Assembly: GCA_945918815.1 (NCBI GenBank) | Contig: CAMEIU010000039.1 | Location: forward strand, 1-13,828 | Direction of reading: 5' to 3' | Source: an uncultured Clostridia bacterium | GTDB taxonomy: Bacteria > Bacillota > Clostridia > Oscillospirales > Oscillospiraceae | Length of the DNA stretch: 13,828 nt | Shown: in pieces, positions 6,195 through 13,767 of the stretch | Layout of the letters: each line of letters begins with the position of its first letter | How positions within the stretch are numbered: position 1 is the first letter of the stretch | The notes under the pieces: generated by a model | Databases searched by the model: none | What the model was told of the DNA's origin: nothing | The model's input: the letters and a program-made list of their open reading frames with translations, nothing else | Translations under genes and position numbers: made by a program

Positions 6195-6223
6195 ATTTTA
6201 TCTCGAAACAGCACAGTTGTAAA
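6195..6223 (-). promoter_or_regulatory. Promoter of the LCP gene
   Basis: On the minus strand, -35 TTTACA (6223-6218), 17-bp spacer, -10 TAAAAT (6200-6195). It lies about 40 bp before the chosen start and faces away from the DUF362 promoter. Confidence 0.75.
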
Positions 6224-6298
6224 GAGGCAAAGGGAACAATCTCCGCCAAAAATACAGCTAAGGCGGCAGAAAGAAAGCAATTCTTAATGTTTCCAAGG

Positions 6299-6327
6299 TT
6301 GTCAATTGAAAATCACAGTGGTATAAT
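6299..6327 (+). promoter_or_regulatory. Promoter of the DUF362 gene
   Basis: -35 TTGTCA (6299-6304), 17-bp spacer, perfect -10 TATAAT (6322-6327). It lies about 53 bp before the chosen ATG. The unused GGAGG at 6331-6335 has no start codon nearby. Confidence 0.82.
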
Positions 6328-6379
6328 ACCGGAGGATACTTCAAATTTTCAAAGTAATTCGGTAAAGGGGGCCGCATGT

Positions 6380-7522
6380 ATGCCGGACGTGGTTCTGGAA
6401 GCCTGCCCGGATTATGAATTGGGCCATTGCAGGACGGCTTTGGAGGCCGCCCTGGAACCGCTGGGCGGTCTGGACTGGGTTCAGCCGGGGATGCGGATCG
6501 GAATCAAAGCCAACCTGGTGTCGGCCATGGCTCCGGAGGCCGCCGCCACCACCCATCCGGCATTGTTGACGGCTCTGACGGTTCTTCTGAAAGAGCGGGG
6601 CGCCTCCGTGGTCATCGGCGACAGCCCCGGCGGCCTCTACAACGCCGCCCATCTGGACCGGGTCTACCGGATCTGCGGTCTGGAACAGGCGGAGGCAGCG
6701 GGAGCCGAGCTGAACCGGGATTTTGGGCAGAAGGCCGGAACGTTCCCGGAGGGCAAGGTGCTCCACAGCTTTCAATACACCGCCTGGCTGGACGGCTGCG
6801 ATGCAATCCTCAACTTCTGCAAGCTGAAAACCCACGGCATGATGGGCATGTCTGCCGCTGTGAAGAACTTTTTCGGGACCATTCCCGGCACCATGAAGCC
6901 GGAGTACCACTTCCGGTTTCCCGACGCCATGGACTTCGCCCGGATGCTGGTGGATCTGCAATTATATTGGAAGCCCAGGCTCCATCTGGTGGACGCGGTG
7001 GTGGCCATGGAGGGCAACGGGCCCACGGCGGGCACGCCCCATCCCCTGGGCCTGATTTTGGCCTCGGAGAGCCCCTTCGCCCTGGACGAAGTCTGCGCCG
7101 GACTGCTGGGCCTGGAACCGGACCGGGTCCTGACCCAGGCGGCGGCCAGGGAACGGGACCTGATCCCGGAACGCCTGGAAATTCAGGGCAGCCCGGACCG
7201 GTTCCGGCCCGCCTCCTTCCAGCTGCCTCCCACCCGCAGCACCCTGTTCCGCAGCCTGCTCCCCGGCAAGGCCGGAGAAGCCCTGGGCCGGACCATTCAG
7301 AAGCTTCTGGCCCCCCGGCCCCAGGTGGCCCCGCAGGAATGTGTCGGCTGCCAAAAATGCGCCAACATCTGCCCCGCCAAGGCCATTGAAATGGTCCAGG
7401 GAAAGCCCAAAATCCACCGGGACAAATGCATCACCTGCTTCTGCTGCCAGGAATTCTGCCCCAAAGGGGCCATGGAGGTCCAACGGCCGCCCATTGCACG
7501 GCTTTTGAACAAAGAGACATAG
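6380..7522 (+). CDS. DUF362 protein with C-terminal two-[4Fe-4S] ferredoxin domain
   Basis: 380-residue cytoplasmic protein. The DUF362 domain (about 1-270) shows IGIKANLVSAMAPEAAATTH (40-59), VVIGDSPGG (77-85), LKTHGMMGMSAAVKNFFGTI (149-168) and VVAMEGNGPTAGTP (207-220). The ferredoxin part has two full motifs: C321-C324-C327-C331 (CVGCQKCANICP) and C350-C353-C356-C360 (CITCFCCQEFCP, with an extra Cys at 355). It should carry electrons through two [4Fe-4S] clusters; the reaction of the DUF362 part is, to my knowledge, not known. The ATG at 6380 follows AAGGGGG by eight bases; reading open back to 6287 would include the promoter. An out-of-frame ATG sits four bases upstream. It is followed after 81 nt by the CoA ligase on the same strand, with only a weak hairpin between, so co-transcription is plausible. 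Confidence 0.9.
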   Translation: MPDVVLEACPDYELGHCRTALEAALEPLGGLDWVQPGMRIGIKANLVSAMAPEAAATTHPALLTALTVLLKERGASVVIGDSPGGLYNAAHLDRVYRICGLEQAEAAGAELNRDFGQKAGTFPEGKVLHSFQYTAWLDGCDAILNFCKLKTHGMMGMSAAVKNFFGTIPGTMKPEYHFRFPDAMDFARMLVDLQLYWKPRLHLVDAVVAMEGNGPTAGTPHPLGLILASESPFALDEVCAGLLGLEPDRVLTQAAARERDLIPERLEIQGSPDRFRPASFQLPPTRSTLFRSLLPGKAGEALGRTIQKLLAPRPQVAPQECVGCQKCANICPAKAIEMVQGKPKIHRDKCITCFCCQEFCPKGAMEVQRPPIARLLNKET

Positions 7523-7529
7523 CACGGGC

Positions 7530-7586
7530 GCACGGCCAAACAGTGCCGCCCCTACGGGTCGCCCGAAAACGGGCAATTTTCAATTG
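7530..7586. repeat. Degenerate GTAGGGGC-type repeat remnant and small hairpins
   Basis: This stretch holds CCGCCCCTACGG, matching one end of the palindrome family at 4759-4791, without its partner arm. It is followed by the hairpin GCCCG-AAAA-CGGGC (7561-7574) and AATTTT, then CAATT-TTC-AATTG (7574-7586). The 5-bp stem with a short T-run could attenuate transcription into the ligase gene but is too weak to call a terminator. Confidence 0.4.
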
Positions 7587-7603
7587 TGAAAGGAAGTTCC
7601 ACC

Positions 7604-9322
7604 ATGTCCATTTCCGCCTCTGCGCCGTGGCTCAAGTTCTACGGCGACACGCCCGCGCATCTGACATATCCAAAGCTGACCGTCTACCAGATGGTCAAGG
7701 CCGCCGGGGAGAAGTATCCCAACAACGTGGCCTATGAATTCATGGGCAAAAAGACCACCTACGCCGAATTCCTCAAGCGCATTGAGCTGACTGCCCGAAG
7801 CTATCTGGCCATGGGCATTCGCAAGGGCGACCGAGTGACCATCTGCATGCCCAACTGCCCCCAGGCCGTGGACAGCTTCTACGCCCTGAACCGCATCGGG
7901 GCCGTCAGCAACATGATTCATCCCCTGTCCGCCGCCAGGGAGATTCGGTTCTACCTGGACTTCTCCCACTCCAAGGCCATTCTGACCCTGGACCAGTTCT
8001 ATCCGAAAGTCGCCTCCATCCAGAACGACCTGAAACAGCCCACGCCCATCCTGGTTGCCCGGGTCAAGGACGAGCTGCCCCCCGTTCTGGCCGTGGGCTA
8101 CAGCCTGACCCAGGGCCGTAAGCTGCCCAAGCTGCCCGCCAAGGGCAACTTCCTCCGCTGGAACGACTTCCTGACGGCAGGCCGCCGCTGGAAGCTGCCC
8201 CTGCCCGCCGACGACGGCAAGGACACCGACGGCGCTTCCATCCTCTACTCTGGCGGCACCACCGGCACCACCAAGGGCATCCTCCTGAGCAACCTGAACT
8301 TCAACGCCCTGGGCCTCCAGACCATCGCGGCCAGCGGCTTCGCCCCCATCGACGGTCTGAAAATGCTGTCGGTCATGCCGGTCTTCCACGGCTTCGGCCT
8401 GGGCATCGGCATCCACACGGCCCTCATCGGCGGCGCCACCTGCATTCTGGTGCCCCAATTCAACGTGAAGACCTACGCCGACCTGCTCATTAAAAAGCAG
8501 CCCAACATCATTCCCGGCGTGCCCACCCTGTTTGAGGCCCTGCTGCGGGCGGAGAATCTGGAGGGCACGGACCTGAGCTGCCTCAAGGGCGTGTTCTGCG
8601 GCGGCGATTCGCTCTCCATCGAGCTGAAAAAGAAGGTGGACGACTTCCTGAAGGCACACAACGCCAACGTGCAGATTCGCCAGGGCTACGGCCTGACCGA
8701 GTGCGTCACCGCCTCCTGCCTGACCCCCAAGGACTACCACCGGGTCGGCTCCATCGGCGTGCCCTTCCCGGACACCTACTACAAAATCTGCAAGCCCGGC
8801 ACCACCGAAGAGGTGGACGCCAACGTGGAGGGCGAAATCTGCCTGACCGGTCCTTCCGTCATGGTGAAGTACGTGGACAATCCCGAGGAGACCGCCAACA
8901 CCCTCCGCCGCCACAGCGACAACCGCCTGTGGTTACACACCGGTGATCTGGGCAAAATGGATGAGGACGGCTTCGTCTACTTCTCCCAGCGGATCAAGCG
9001 GATGATCGTTACCTCCGGCTACAACGTCTATCCCGGCCAGCTGGAAAACATCATCGACGGCCACGAAAAGGTGCTGCTCTCCTGCGTCATCGGCGTCAAG
9101 GACCCCTACAAGATGCAGAAGGTCAAGGCCTTTGTGGTATTGAAGCCCGGCATCGAGCCCACCGACGAGGTCAAGGCGGAGCTGATGGACTACTGCCGCC
9201 AGCACATCGCCAAGTACGCCATGCCCTACGACATCGAATTCCGCGCCGAGCTGCCCAAGACCCTGGTCGGCAAAGTCGCCTACCGGGCGCTGGAGGAAGA
9301 GGAAGCGGAGAAGAATAAATAA
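7604..9322 (+). CDS. Acyl-CoA synthetase (AMP-forming, FadD-like)
   Basis: 572-residue adenylate-forming enzyme (ANL superfamily) that activates a carboxylic acid with ATP and then forms the CoA thioester. All core motifs are present: ATP loop YSGGTTGTTKG (215-225), FHGFGLG (261-267), YGLTE (362-366), TGD with D448, the hinge and lid motif RIKRMIVTSGYNVYP (463-477) and the lid lysine in LPKTLVGKVAYR (K557). It has FadD length and motif style, so a medium or long fatty acid, or a branched or aromatic acid, are all possible; the substrate is not readable. The ATG at 7604 has AAAGGAAG eight bases upstream; an in-frame GTG at 7586 has none. It follows the DUF362-ferredoxin gene on the same strand. 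No terminator follows, only the AT-rich palindrome at 9331-9452. Confidence 0.93.
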   Translation: MSISASAPWLKFYGDTPAHLTYPKLTVYQMVKAAGEKYPNNVAYEFMGKKTTYAEFLKRIELTARSYLAMGIRKGDRVTICMPNCPQAVDSFYALNRIGAVSNMIHPLSAAREIRFYLDFSHSKAILTLDQFYPKVASIQNDLKQPTPILVARVKDELPPVLAVGYSLTQGRKLPKLPAKGNFLRWNDFLTAGRRWKLPLPADDGKDTDGASILYSGGTTGTTKGILLSNLNFNALGLQTIAASGFAPIDGLKMLSVMPVFHGFGLGIGIHTALIGGATCILVPQFNVKTYADLLIKKQPNIIPGVPTLFEALLRAENLEGTDLSCLKGVFCGGDSLSIELKKKVDDFLKAHNANVQIRQGYGLTECVTASCLTPKDYHRVGSIGVPFPDTYYKICKPGTTEEVDANVEGEICLTGPSVMVKYVDNPEETANTLRRHSDNRLWLHTGDLGKMDEDGFVYFSQRIKRMIVTSGYNVYPGQLENIIDGHEKVLLSCVIGVKDPYKMQKVKAFVVLKPGIEPTDEVKAELMDYCRQHIAKYAMPYDIEFRAELPKTLVGKVAYRALEEEEAEKNK

Positions 9323-9330
9323 AGTCATCA

Positions 9331-9452
9331 TGAATAGTGAATAATGAATGATGAATAATTGAGGTATTTCCCTTCGGAAAATGATTCCAAATCGTCCCGA
9401 AGGGACACCTCAATTATTCATTCTTCAATTTTCATAATTCATTCATTATTGT
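9331..9452. repeat. AT-rich palindromic intergenic element
   Basis: Inner arms 9350-9377 and 9397-9421 share ATGAATAATTGAGGT and CCCTTCGG in inverted order. Outer AT-rich sequence (repeats of GAATAATGAATGA on the left; TCATTCATTATTG on the right) extends the palindrome. It fills most of the 145-nt gap between the ligase and the membrane acyltransferase. No promoter is clear inside it. It can fold into a long hairpin in RNA, which could reduce read-through. Confidence 0.78.
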
Positions 9453-9467
9453 CTGAAAGGAGACTCC

Positions 9468-10187
9468 ATGGACCAGCCGCGCGCCTCCCGCATCTGGGAA
9501 CTGGACGCCCTCCGGGGCGTCTGTATTCTTTGCGTCATTCTCATCCATCTGCTCTTTGATCTGAGCTACTTCCTGGGTGTGTCCATCCATGCCAATCCCG
9601 TTCTGCTGTTCATCCAGCAGTACGGCGGCGTGGTGTTCGTCCTGCTGTCGGGCCTCTGCGCCACCCTGGGACGCCGCAGCTTCCGGCGTGGTCTGGCCGT
9701 GTTCGGCTGCGGTATGCTCGTCACCCTGGTGACCCTGGCCATGGTCCCCCTGGGCATGGCCGACAGCAGCGTGGTGGTCCGCTTCGGTGTGCTCCACCTT
9801 TTGGGCATCTGCATGATGCTCTGGCCTCTTTTGAAAAAGCTGCCCACCTGGGCCATGGCCCTTGTGGGCGCGGTCATGGTGGTTCTGGGCTATTGGTTCG
9901 CGGGCCTGACCGTGGAGGCGGGCTGGCTCTTTCCCCTGGGCCTGAAATCCGCCTCCTTCCAGTCCGGCGACTACTGGCCGCTGTTCCCGCAGCTGGGCTG
10001 GTTCCTGCTGGGGGCAGTCTTGGGCCGGACGGTCTACCGGGAGAAGAAGACGCTGCTGCCCCGGTTTCCCAGCGAGGCCGCCCCGGTGCGATTCTTCCGC
10101 TGGTGCGGCCGGAGGTCTCTCTGGATCTATCTCATCCACCAGCCGCTGCTGTACGGCTTGGTCGCGATCCTGCAAATCCTTTCTTAA
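9468..10187 (+). CDS. HGSNAT-like (DUF1624) integral-membrane acyltransferase
   Basis: 239-residue, very hydrophobic protein with about seven membrane segments. It matches the bacterial DUF1624/heparan-alpha-glucosaminide N-acetyltransferase catalytic family, which resembles acyltransferases that pass an acyl group across the membrane to a sugar. Marks are RIWELDALRGVCIL (8-21), the conserved membrane histidine H27 (ILIHLLFDL), FVLLSGLCATLGRRS (57-71), RFGVLHLLGI (105-114), GDYWPLFPQLGWFLLGAVLG (167-186) and the C-terminal RSLWIYLIHQPLLYGL (216-231, H224). The bacterial substrate is unknown; a wall or surface glycan is a reasonable guess. The start ATG has AAAGGAG six bases upstream. It is separated from the ligase by the palindrome at 9331-9452 and from the SLH gene by 124 nt, so its transcript unit is uncertain. 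Confidence 0.85.
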   Translation: MDQPRASRIWELDALRGVCILCVILIHLLFDLSYFLGVSIHANPVLLFIQQYGGVVFVLLSGLCATLGRRSFRRGLAVFGCGMLVTLVTLAMVPLGMADSSVVVRFGVLHLLGICMMLWPLLKKLPTWAMALVGAVMVVLGYWFAGLTVEAGWLFPLGLKSASFQSGDYWPLFPQLGWFLLGAVLGRTVYREKKTLLPRFPSEAAPVRFFRWCGRRSLWIYLIHQPLLYGLVAILQILS

Positions 10188-10243
10188 AAGTTTTCAAAAT
10201 CCGGCCAGAACATTACAATTCTGTTACAAATCGTCCTGTAGTG

Positions 10244-10273
10244 TTGCGTCTGACGCACCTTTCATGGTAGGAT
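10244..10273 (+). promoter_or_regulatory. Weak candidate promoter and 13-bp palindrome before the SLH gene
   Basis: Poor -35 TTGCGT (10244-10249), 18-bp spacer, -10 TAGGAT (10268-10273). A near-perfect dyad TGCGTC-T-GACGCA (10245-10257) overlaps the -35 and looks like an operator. Weak boxes under a dyad suggest a regulated promoter, but this is only a pattern. Confidence 0.35.
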
Positions 10274-10311
10274 ACAAGCACGAAGTTTTCCACGAAGGGA
10301 GCGTTGCCCAT

Positions 10312-11517
10312 ATGCGACGCATGGCCGCGATTGTTTTAACCGCATGTATGCTTCTGGCGCGCTGTGTTCCGGCGGCGGCAGCGCAGGATCCGTTTACCGA
10401 TTTGGGACAAATTGAAAACCGCAGCGAAGTCACCCTGCTGGTGGCCCTGGGCCTGCTTTCCGGCTACACCGATGGCTCCTTCCGGCCGGAGAATACCATC
10501 ACCCGGGCGGAGACCGCCAAGCTCATCGCCCTTTTGTGTGAAGAAGCGCCCGGCGGCGGCAGCGGCCGGTTCTCCGATCTGGAGGGCTGCTGGGCTGCGG
10601 ATTACATTCTTTACTGCGCCGGGAAAGGAATCATCGCCGGCGACGGGGCGGGCCACTTCCGTCCCCAGGATTCCGTCACAGGCCGGGAGCTGGCGAAGAT
10701 GCTGCTGGTTGTCGTCGGCAGCGATTCGGACCGCTACACCGGCTCGGACTGGAGCGCCGCCGTGGACGCCGACGCCTATGGCATTTACGCCCGGTTCACC
10801 CAGGATCCCGCCGCGCCCATCAGCCGCGACAACGCCTGCCTGCTGATCTACAACGCCACCCAATGTCTGGCCGTGGCAGGCTATGAAGCCGGAGGCACCC
10901 CCGTCTACGCGGTGGACAGCCTCATGAACCCCGTCACCTACCTGGAGCAGCGGTTCGGTGTGGTGCGCTACACCAGCGTTCTGACCGGCAACGAGTACGC
11001 AGATCTGACGGGCTCCGGCGGCAAGCTGGAGCAGGGCTTCTCCAAGCTGGCCGGTCACAAGGCGTTCGCCGTGACCACGGACCTGAGCCTGGTTGGCCGC
11101 TGTGTGGACATCTACGTCCAGGGGAGCCAGGTCATCGGCACGCCCTGTGCCTCCACCAGCGTCACCAGCTACACCTTCACCAGCAAGGCCGAGCTGGAGC
11201 AGCTGTGCCAGCTGACCGACTACCGCCTGGCGGAGGACGCCGCCTATTATTACAACTACAAGGCCACGTCCCGGCAGGCCCTGGACCAGCTGTCCGGCAC
11301 GGCGGAGATCATCGTCCTGGATCAGGACGGCGACCTGGCCTTTGAGCAGGTGCTGATTGTCTCCTTTGTCTCCGGCGCCGTGGAGCAAAGCGAGCCCCTG
11401 CGCGTCCATGTGGACGGCAGCCTCGTCTCCGCCCTGGCCTATCAATCCGGCGACGTATTTGAAACAGGCCAGACTGTGCAATGCGTCCAAATCAACGGAC
11501 AATGGTTTGTGAAATAA
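10312..11517 (+). CDS. Secreted S-layer-homology (SLH) domain protein
   Basis: 401 residues. The signal peptide is 1-24 (two Arg, a hydrophobic run, then AAAA before Q25). Two clear SLH repeats follow: 27-75 (with SGYTDGSFRPENTITRAE) and 86-135 (with IIAGDGAGHFRPQDSVTGRE). A third, degenerate one lies about 147-182 and lacks the GxxDGxFxP core. SLH repeats bind pyruvylated wall polymers, so the protein should sit on the cell wall. The rest (about 190-401) is Tyr/Ser/Thr-rich and beta-like; I do not recognise it. Only two good repeats may mean weaker anchoring or a need to oligomerise. The ATG at 10312 has AAGGGAG ten bases upstream and yields a clean signal peptide; reading from 10264 would not. 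A strong terminator follows. Confidence 0.88.
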   Translation: MRRMAAIVLTACMLLARCVPAAAAQDPFTDLGQIENRSEVTLLVALGLLSGYTDGSFRPENTITRAETAKLIALLCEEAPGGGSGRFSDLEGCWAADYILYCAGKGIIAGDGAGHFRPQDSVTGRELAKMLLVVVGSDSDRYTGSDWSAAVDADAYGIYARFTQDPAAPISRDNACLLIYNATQCLAVAGYEAGGTPVYAVDSLMNPVTYLEQRFGVVRYTSVLTGNEYADLTGSGGKLEQGFSKLAGHKAFAVTTDLSLVGRCVDIYVQGSQVIGTPCASTSVTSYTFTSKAELEQLCQLTDYRLAEDAAYYYNYKATSRQALDQLSGTAEIIVLDQDGDLAFEQVLIVSFVSGAVEQSEPLRVHVDGSLVSALAYQSGDVFETGQTVQCVQINGQWFVK

Positions 11518-11525
11518 CACAGATA

Positions 11526-11565
11526 ACCCCGACAGCCGGAACAACAGCTGCCGGGGTATTTTATT
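11526..11565 (+). terminator. Intrinsic terminator after the SLH gene
   Basis: 11-bp stem ACCCCGACAGC/GCTGCCGGGGT (11526-11536, 11547-11557, one mismatch) with a 10-nt loop, then ATTTTATT. It begins eight bases after the stop codon. Confidence 0.82.
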
Positions 11566-11606
11566 GCCGGTGGCACCGGAAAATTGGAATTATTGATGTA
11601 CAGCTT

Positions 11607-11743
11607 ACTGTAGGGCACGGCCACTGGACGTGCCGCTCGCAGGCAGCTGCATCCCATAACCAACTGCCCAACGGCGCGTCGGGTCGCGGTCCAAACCGGC
11701 CTCTCTTGCCCTTCGGGCAATTCACCTTCCCGCGCCCTACAGT
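11607..11743. repeat. MITE-like 137-bp element with 14-bp terminal inverted repeats
   Basis: Ends ACTGTAGGGCACGG (11607-11620) and the reverse complement of ACTGTAGGGCGCGG (11730-11743) match at 13 of 14 bases. Inside are two smaller hairpins, GGCACG/CGTGCC (11614-11634) and TTGCCC-TTC-GGGCAA (11706-11720). No coding capacity is seen. The TGTAGGG end resembles the GTAGGGG ends of the hairpin at 4759-4791. It sits between two convergent genes. The rest of the 320-nt gap holds the SLH terminator and, at 11762-11789, a weak ATGACAG/CTGTCAT hairpin without a T-run. Confidence 0.72.
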
Positions 11744-11837
11744 GTGGGCTTTTTCACAGCAATGACAGTGCGGGGCGAAACCCTGTCATAAAAATCCGTG
11801 TACTTACTAAAACCGATAGCCAAAATCCCAATTTATC

Positions 11838-13568
11838 TCAAATATACTGCTGGGAAATCACGTCGATGACGCCTCTTGTGGTCAGGCGGAGCTTGGGGAT
11901 CACCGGGAGGGCCATGAAGCTCAGGGTCATGAACGGGTCGATGCCGCGGCTGACGCCCTGGTCGAAGGCCACCTTTTTGGCGTATTCCAGCTTCTCGTTG
12001 ACCTCGGTCAGCGGCGCGTCGGACATGATGCCGGCAATCTCCATGATCACCTCGGCGGTGACCTGCCCGTTGTCCGCCACCACCATGCCGCCCCGGTTCT
12101 CCACCAGGCGGTTGCAGGCGAAGGCCATATCCCTGGAGTTGGTGCCCACCACGATGATATTGTGGCTGTCATGGGAAATGGAGGTGGCCACCGCGCCCTT
12201 TTTCAGGCCATAGCCCTGGATGTAGCCGATGCCGATGTGGCGGGTGTTCTTGTGCCGCTCCACCACGGCGATCTTCAGAATGTCCTTCTCCAGATCCACC
12301 TGGGAGGCATAGCCGTTGTCGGTGGTGACGATCTCGCCGTCCACCAGGCCGATAACGCCGCGGGGCCTGGGATCCCGGAAGTCCTCCAGCTTCAGGGGCG
12401 ACACATGGAAGGTGTTGTGGGCCCGTTCCACCAGATAGGACTCGATCTGCGGCTCGGGGAAGGGCTTCACCTGGCCGTCGTAGCAGAGCTTGCCTTTCTT
12501 GAAGACCATCTGGACCTCAAAGTGGTCGAAGTTGTCGATGATGGCGAAGTCCGCCAGATAACCGGGGGCCACGGCGCCGCGGTTGTTCAGCTGGTAATAC
12601 CGGGCGGCGTTGTGGGTTGCAACCTTGACCGTCAGAATGGGGTCCGCCCCCTGCTGAATGGCCCGCTTGCAGATGTAGTCGATGTGGCCCTTTTCCAGCA
12701 GGTCGTTGGGATGCTTGTCGTCGGCACAGAACATGCAGCGGTCGGCGTATTTCGGGGTCAAAAGGGGCATGAGGGCGTCCAGGTTCTGGGCGGCAGTGCC
12801 CTCGCGGATCATGATGAACTGGCCCCGCTGAATCTTGGCGATGGCATCCTCGGCGGTGTAGCACTCATGGTCGGAGTAGACCCCGGCGGCCACATAGGCG
12901 TCCAGGTTCTTCCCCTGGAGGTCCGGGGCGTGGCCGTCGATTTTTTTATGGTGGGCCTGGGCGGCCACGATTTTCTCCAGCACCTGGCTGTCGGCGGCGA
13001 CGACGCCGACGAAGTTCATCATCTCCGCCAGGCCCTGCACCCGGGGATGGTCATAGAAGGAGTCGATGGCCCGGTAGTCCAGCACGGCCCCGGACTCGTC
13101 CATGGGCGTGGCCGGTACGCAGGAGGGCAGCATGAACCGCACGTCGATGGGCAGGCCCTCGGTGGCCTGGAGCATATAGTCGATGCCGTCGGTGCCCATG
13201 ACGTTGGCAATTTCATGGGGATCGGTGATGACCGTGGTGGTACCGTGGGGCAGCACCGCCCGGGCAAACTCCTTGGGAGAGACCAACGCGCTCTCCAGAT
13301 GGATATGGCTGTCCACAAAGCCGGGCAGGACAATGCGCCCGGCCATATCATATTCCACATGGCCGGAATACGCTCCCATGCCGACAATCAGGCCCTCGGC
13401 CACGGCGATGTCGCCCTGGCATAGCTCGTTGGCAAACACGTTCAGATAGGTTGCGTTTTTCAGTACCAGGTCCGCCGGTCTCCGCCCGGCAGCCACTTCC
13501 ACAATATGCTGCTTTTTCAGCAGCTTCCGGTTGATCTTGCTCGCATAGCTTTCATACGTTCCCGCCAT
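11838..13568 (-). CDS. ade: Adenine deaminase
   Basis: 576 residues, full length for the bacterial Ade/AdeC family of the amidohydrolase superfamily, which turns adenine into hypoxanthine plus ammonia in purine salvage. Visible metal and active-site motifs are DSHIH (H88, H90), TDPHE (D116, H118, E119), LAEMMNF (E182), DGHAP (H213), SDHE (H234, E235) and CADDKH (D283, D284). The C-terminal Ade domain includes GYGLKKGAVATSISHDSHNI and a final RGIDPFMTLSFMALPVIP. No key residue is missing. The ATG at 13568 has AAAGGG nine bases upstream. The inferred promoter (13605-13633) leaves only a short leader, with no purine riboswitch-like fold. It is transcribed alone, divergent from tRNA-Val and convergent with the SLH gene. 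No clear terminator follows. Confidence 0.97.
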   Translation of the reverse strand: MAGTYESYASKINRKLLKKQHIVEVAAGRRPADLVLKNATYLNVFANELCQGDIAVAEGLIVGMGAYSGHVEYDMAGRIVLPGFVDSHIHLESALVSPKEFARAVLPHGTTTVITDPHEIANVMGTDGIDYMLQATEGLPIDVRFMLPSCVPATPMDESGAVLDYRAIDSFYDHPRVQGLAEMMNFVGVVAADSQVLEKIVAAQAHHKKIDGHAPDLQGKNLDAYVAAGVYSDHECYTAEDAIAKIQRGQFIMIREGTAAQNLDALMPLLTPKYADRCMFCADDKHPNDLLEKGHIDYICKRAIQQGADPILTVKVATHNAARYYQLNNRGAVAPGYLADFAIIDNFDHFEVQMVFKKGKLCYDGQVKPFPEPQIESYLVERAHNTFHVSPLKLEDFRDPRPRGVIGLVDGEIVTTDNGYASQVDLEKDILKIAVVERHKNTRHIGIGYIQGYGLKKGAVATSISHDSHNIIVVGTNSRDMAFACNRLVENRGGMVVADNGQVTAEVIMEIAGIMSDAPLTEVNEKLEYAKKVAFDQGVSRGIDPFMTLSFMALPVIPKLRLTTRGVIDVISQQYI

Positions 13569-13604
13569 TTGGATCCACCCTTTCTAATTTGGTATATTGG
13601 ACAG

Positions 13605-13633
13605 ATAATACCACGTTCACGCCCGATTTTCCA
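13605..13633 (-). promoter_or_regulatory. Promoter of ade
   Basis: On the minus strand, -35 TGGAAA (13633-13628; 4 of 6), 17-bp spacer, -10 TATTAT (13610-13605). It lies about 37 bp before the start codon. Confidence 0.65.
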
Positions 13634-13725
13634 GTGATTTTTTCCAAAACCGGCCCCTAAATTTTTTTCAGGTTTTTACACTGCACCAGTCCAGAATTTT
13701 CCATGCCCGCCAATAAAAAAAGTTG

Positions 13726-13754
13726 TTGACAAATGCGCGCTTTCTCTGTATAAT
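13726..13754 (+). promoter_or_regulatory. Perfect consensus promoter of tRNA-Val
   Basis: TTGACA (13726-13731), exactly 17 bp, TATAAT (13749-13754). The first tRNA base is 14 nt after the -10 box. Confidence 0.93.
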
Positions 13755-13767
13755 AACTCTTGCTTCT

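Noticed and set aside
4707..6287. 526-codon open frame on the plus strand opposite the LCP gene
   Set aside because: Shadow of a high-GC gene: low-complexity His/Gly/Val/Gln-rich product, no ribosome site, and it runs through the LCP promoter region. The same applies to long opposite-strand frames at 1734-2606, 2985-4145, 7580-8914, 10336-11544 and 12162-13424.
11567..11579. CCGGTG-G-CACCGG palindrome
   Set aside because: Its single-base centre does not allow a stable RNA loop, and it sits just after a real terminator; probably chance or a decayed site.
11762..11789. ATGACAG/CTGTCAT hairpin as the ade terminator
   Set aside because: No T-run follows on the minus strand and the stem is interrupted; it is not enough for an intrinsic terminator.
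13569..13600. Purine riboswitch before ade
   Set aside because: The leader from the inferred promoter is only about 30 nt, and no purine-aptamer-like fold or conserved loop is seen.
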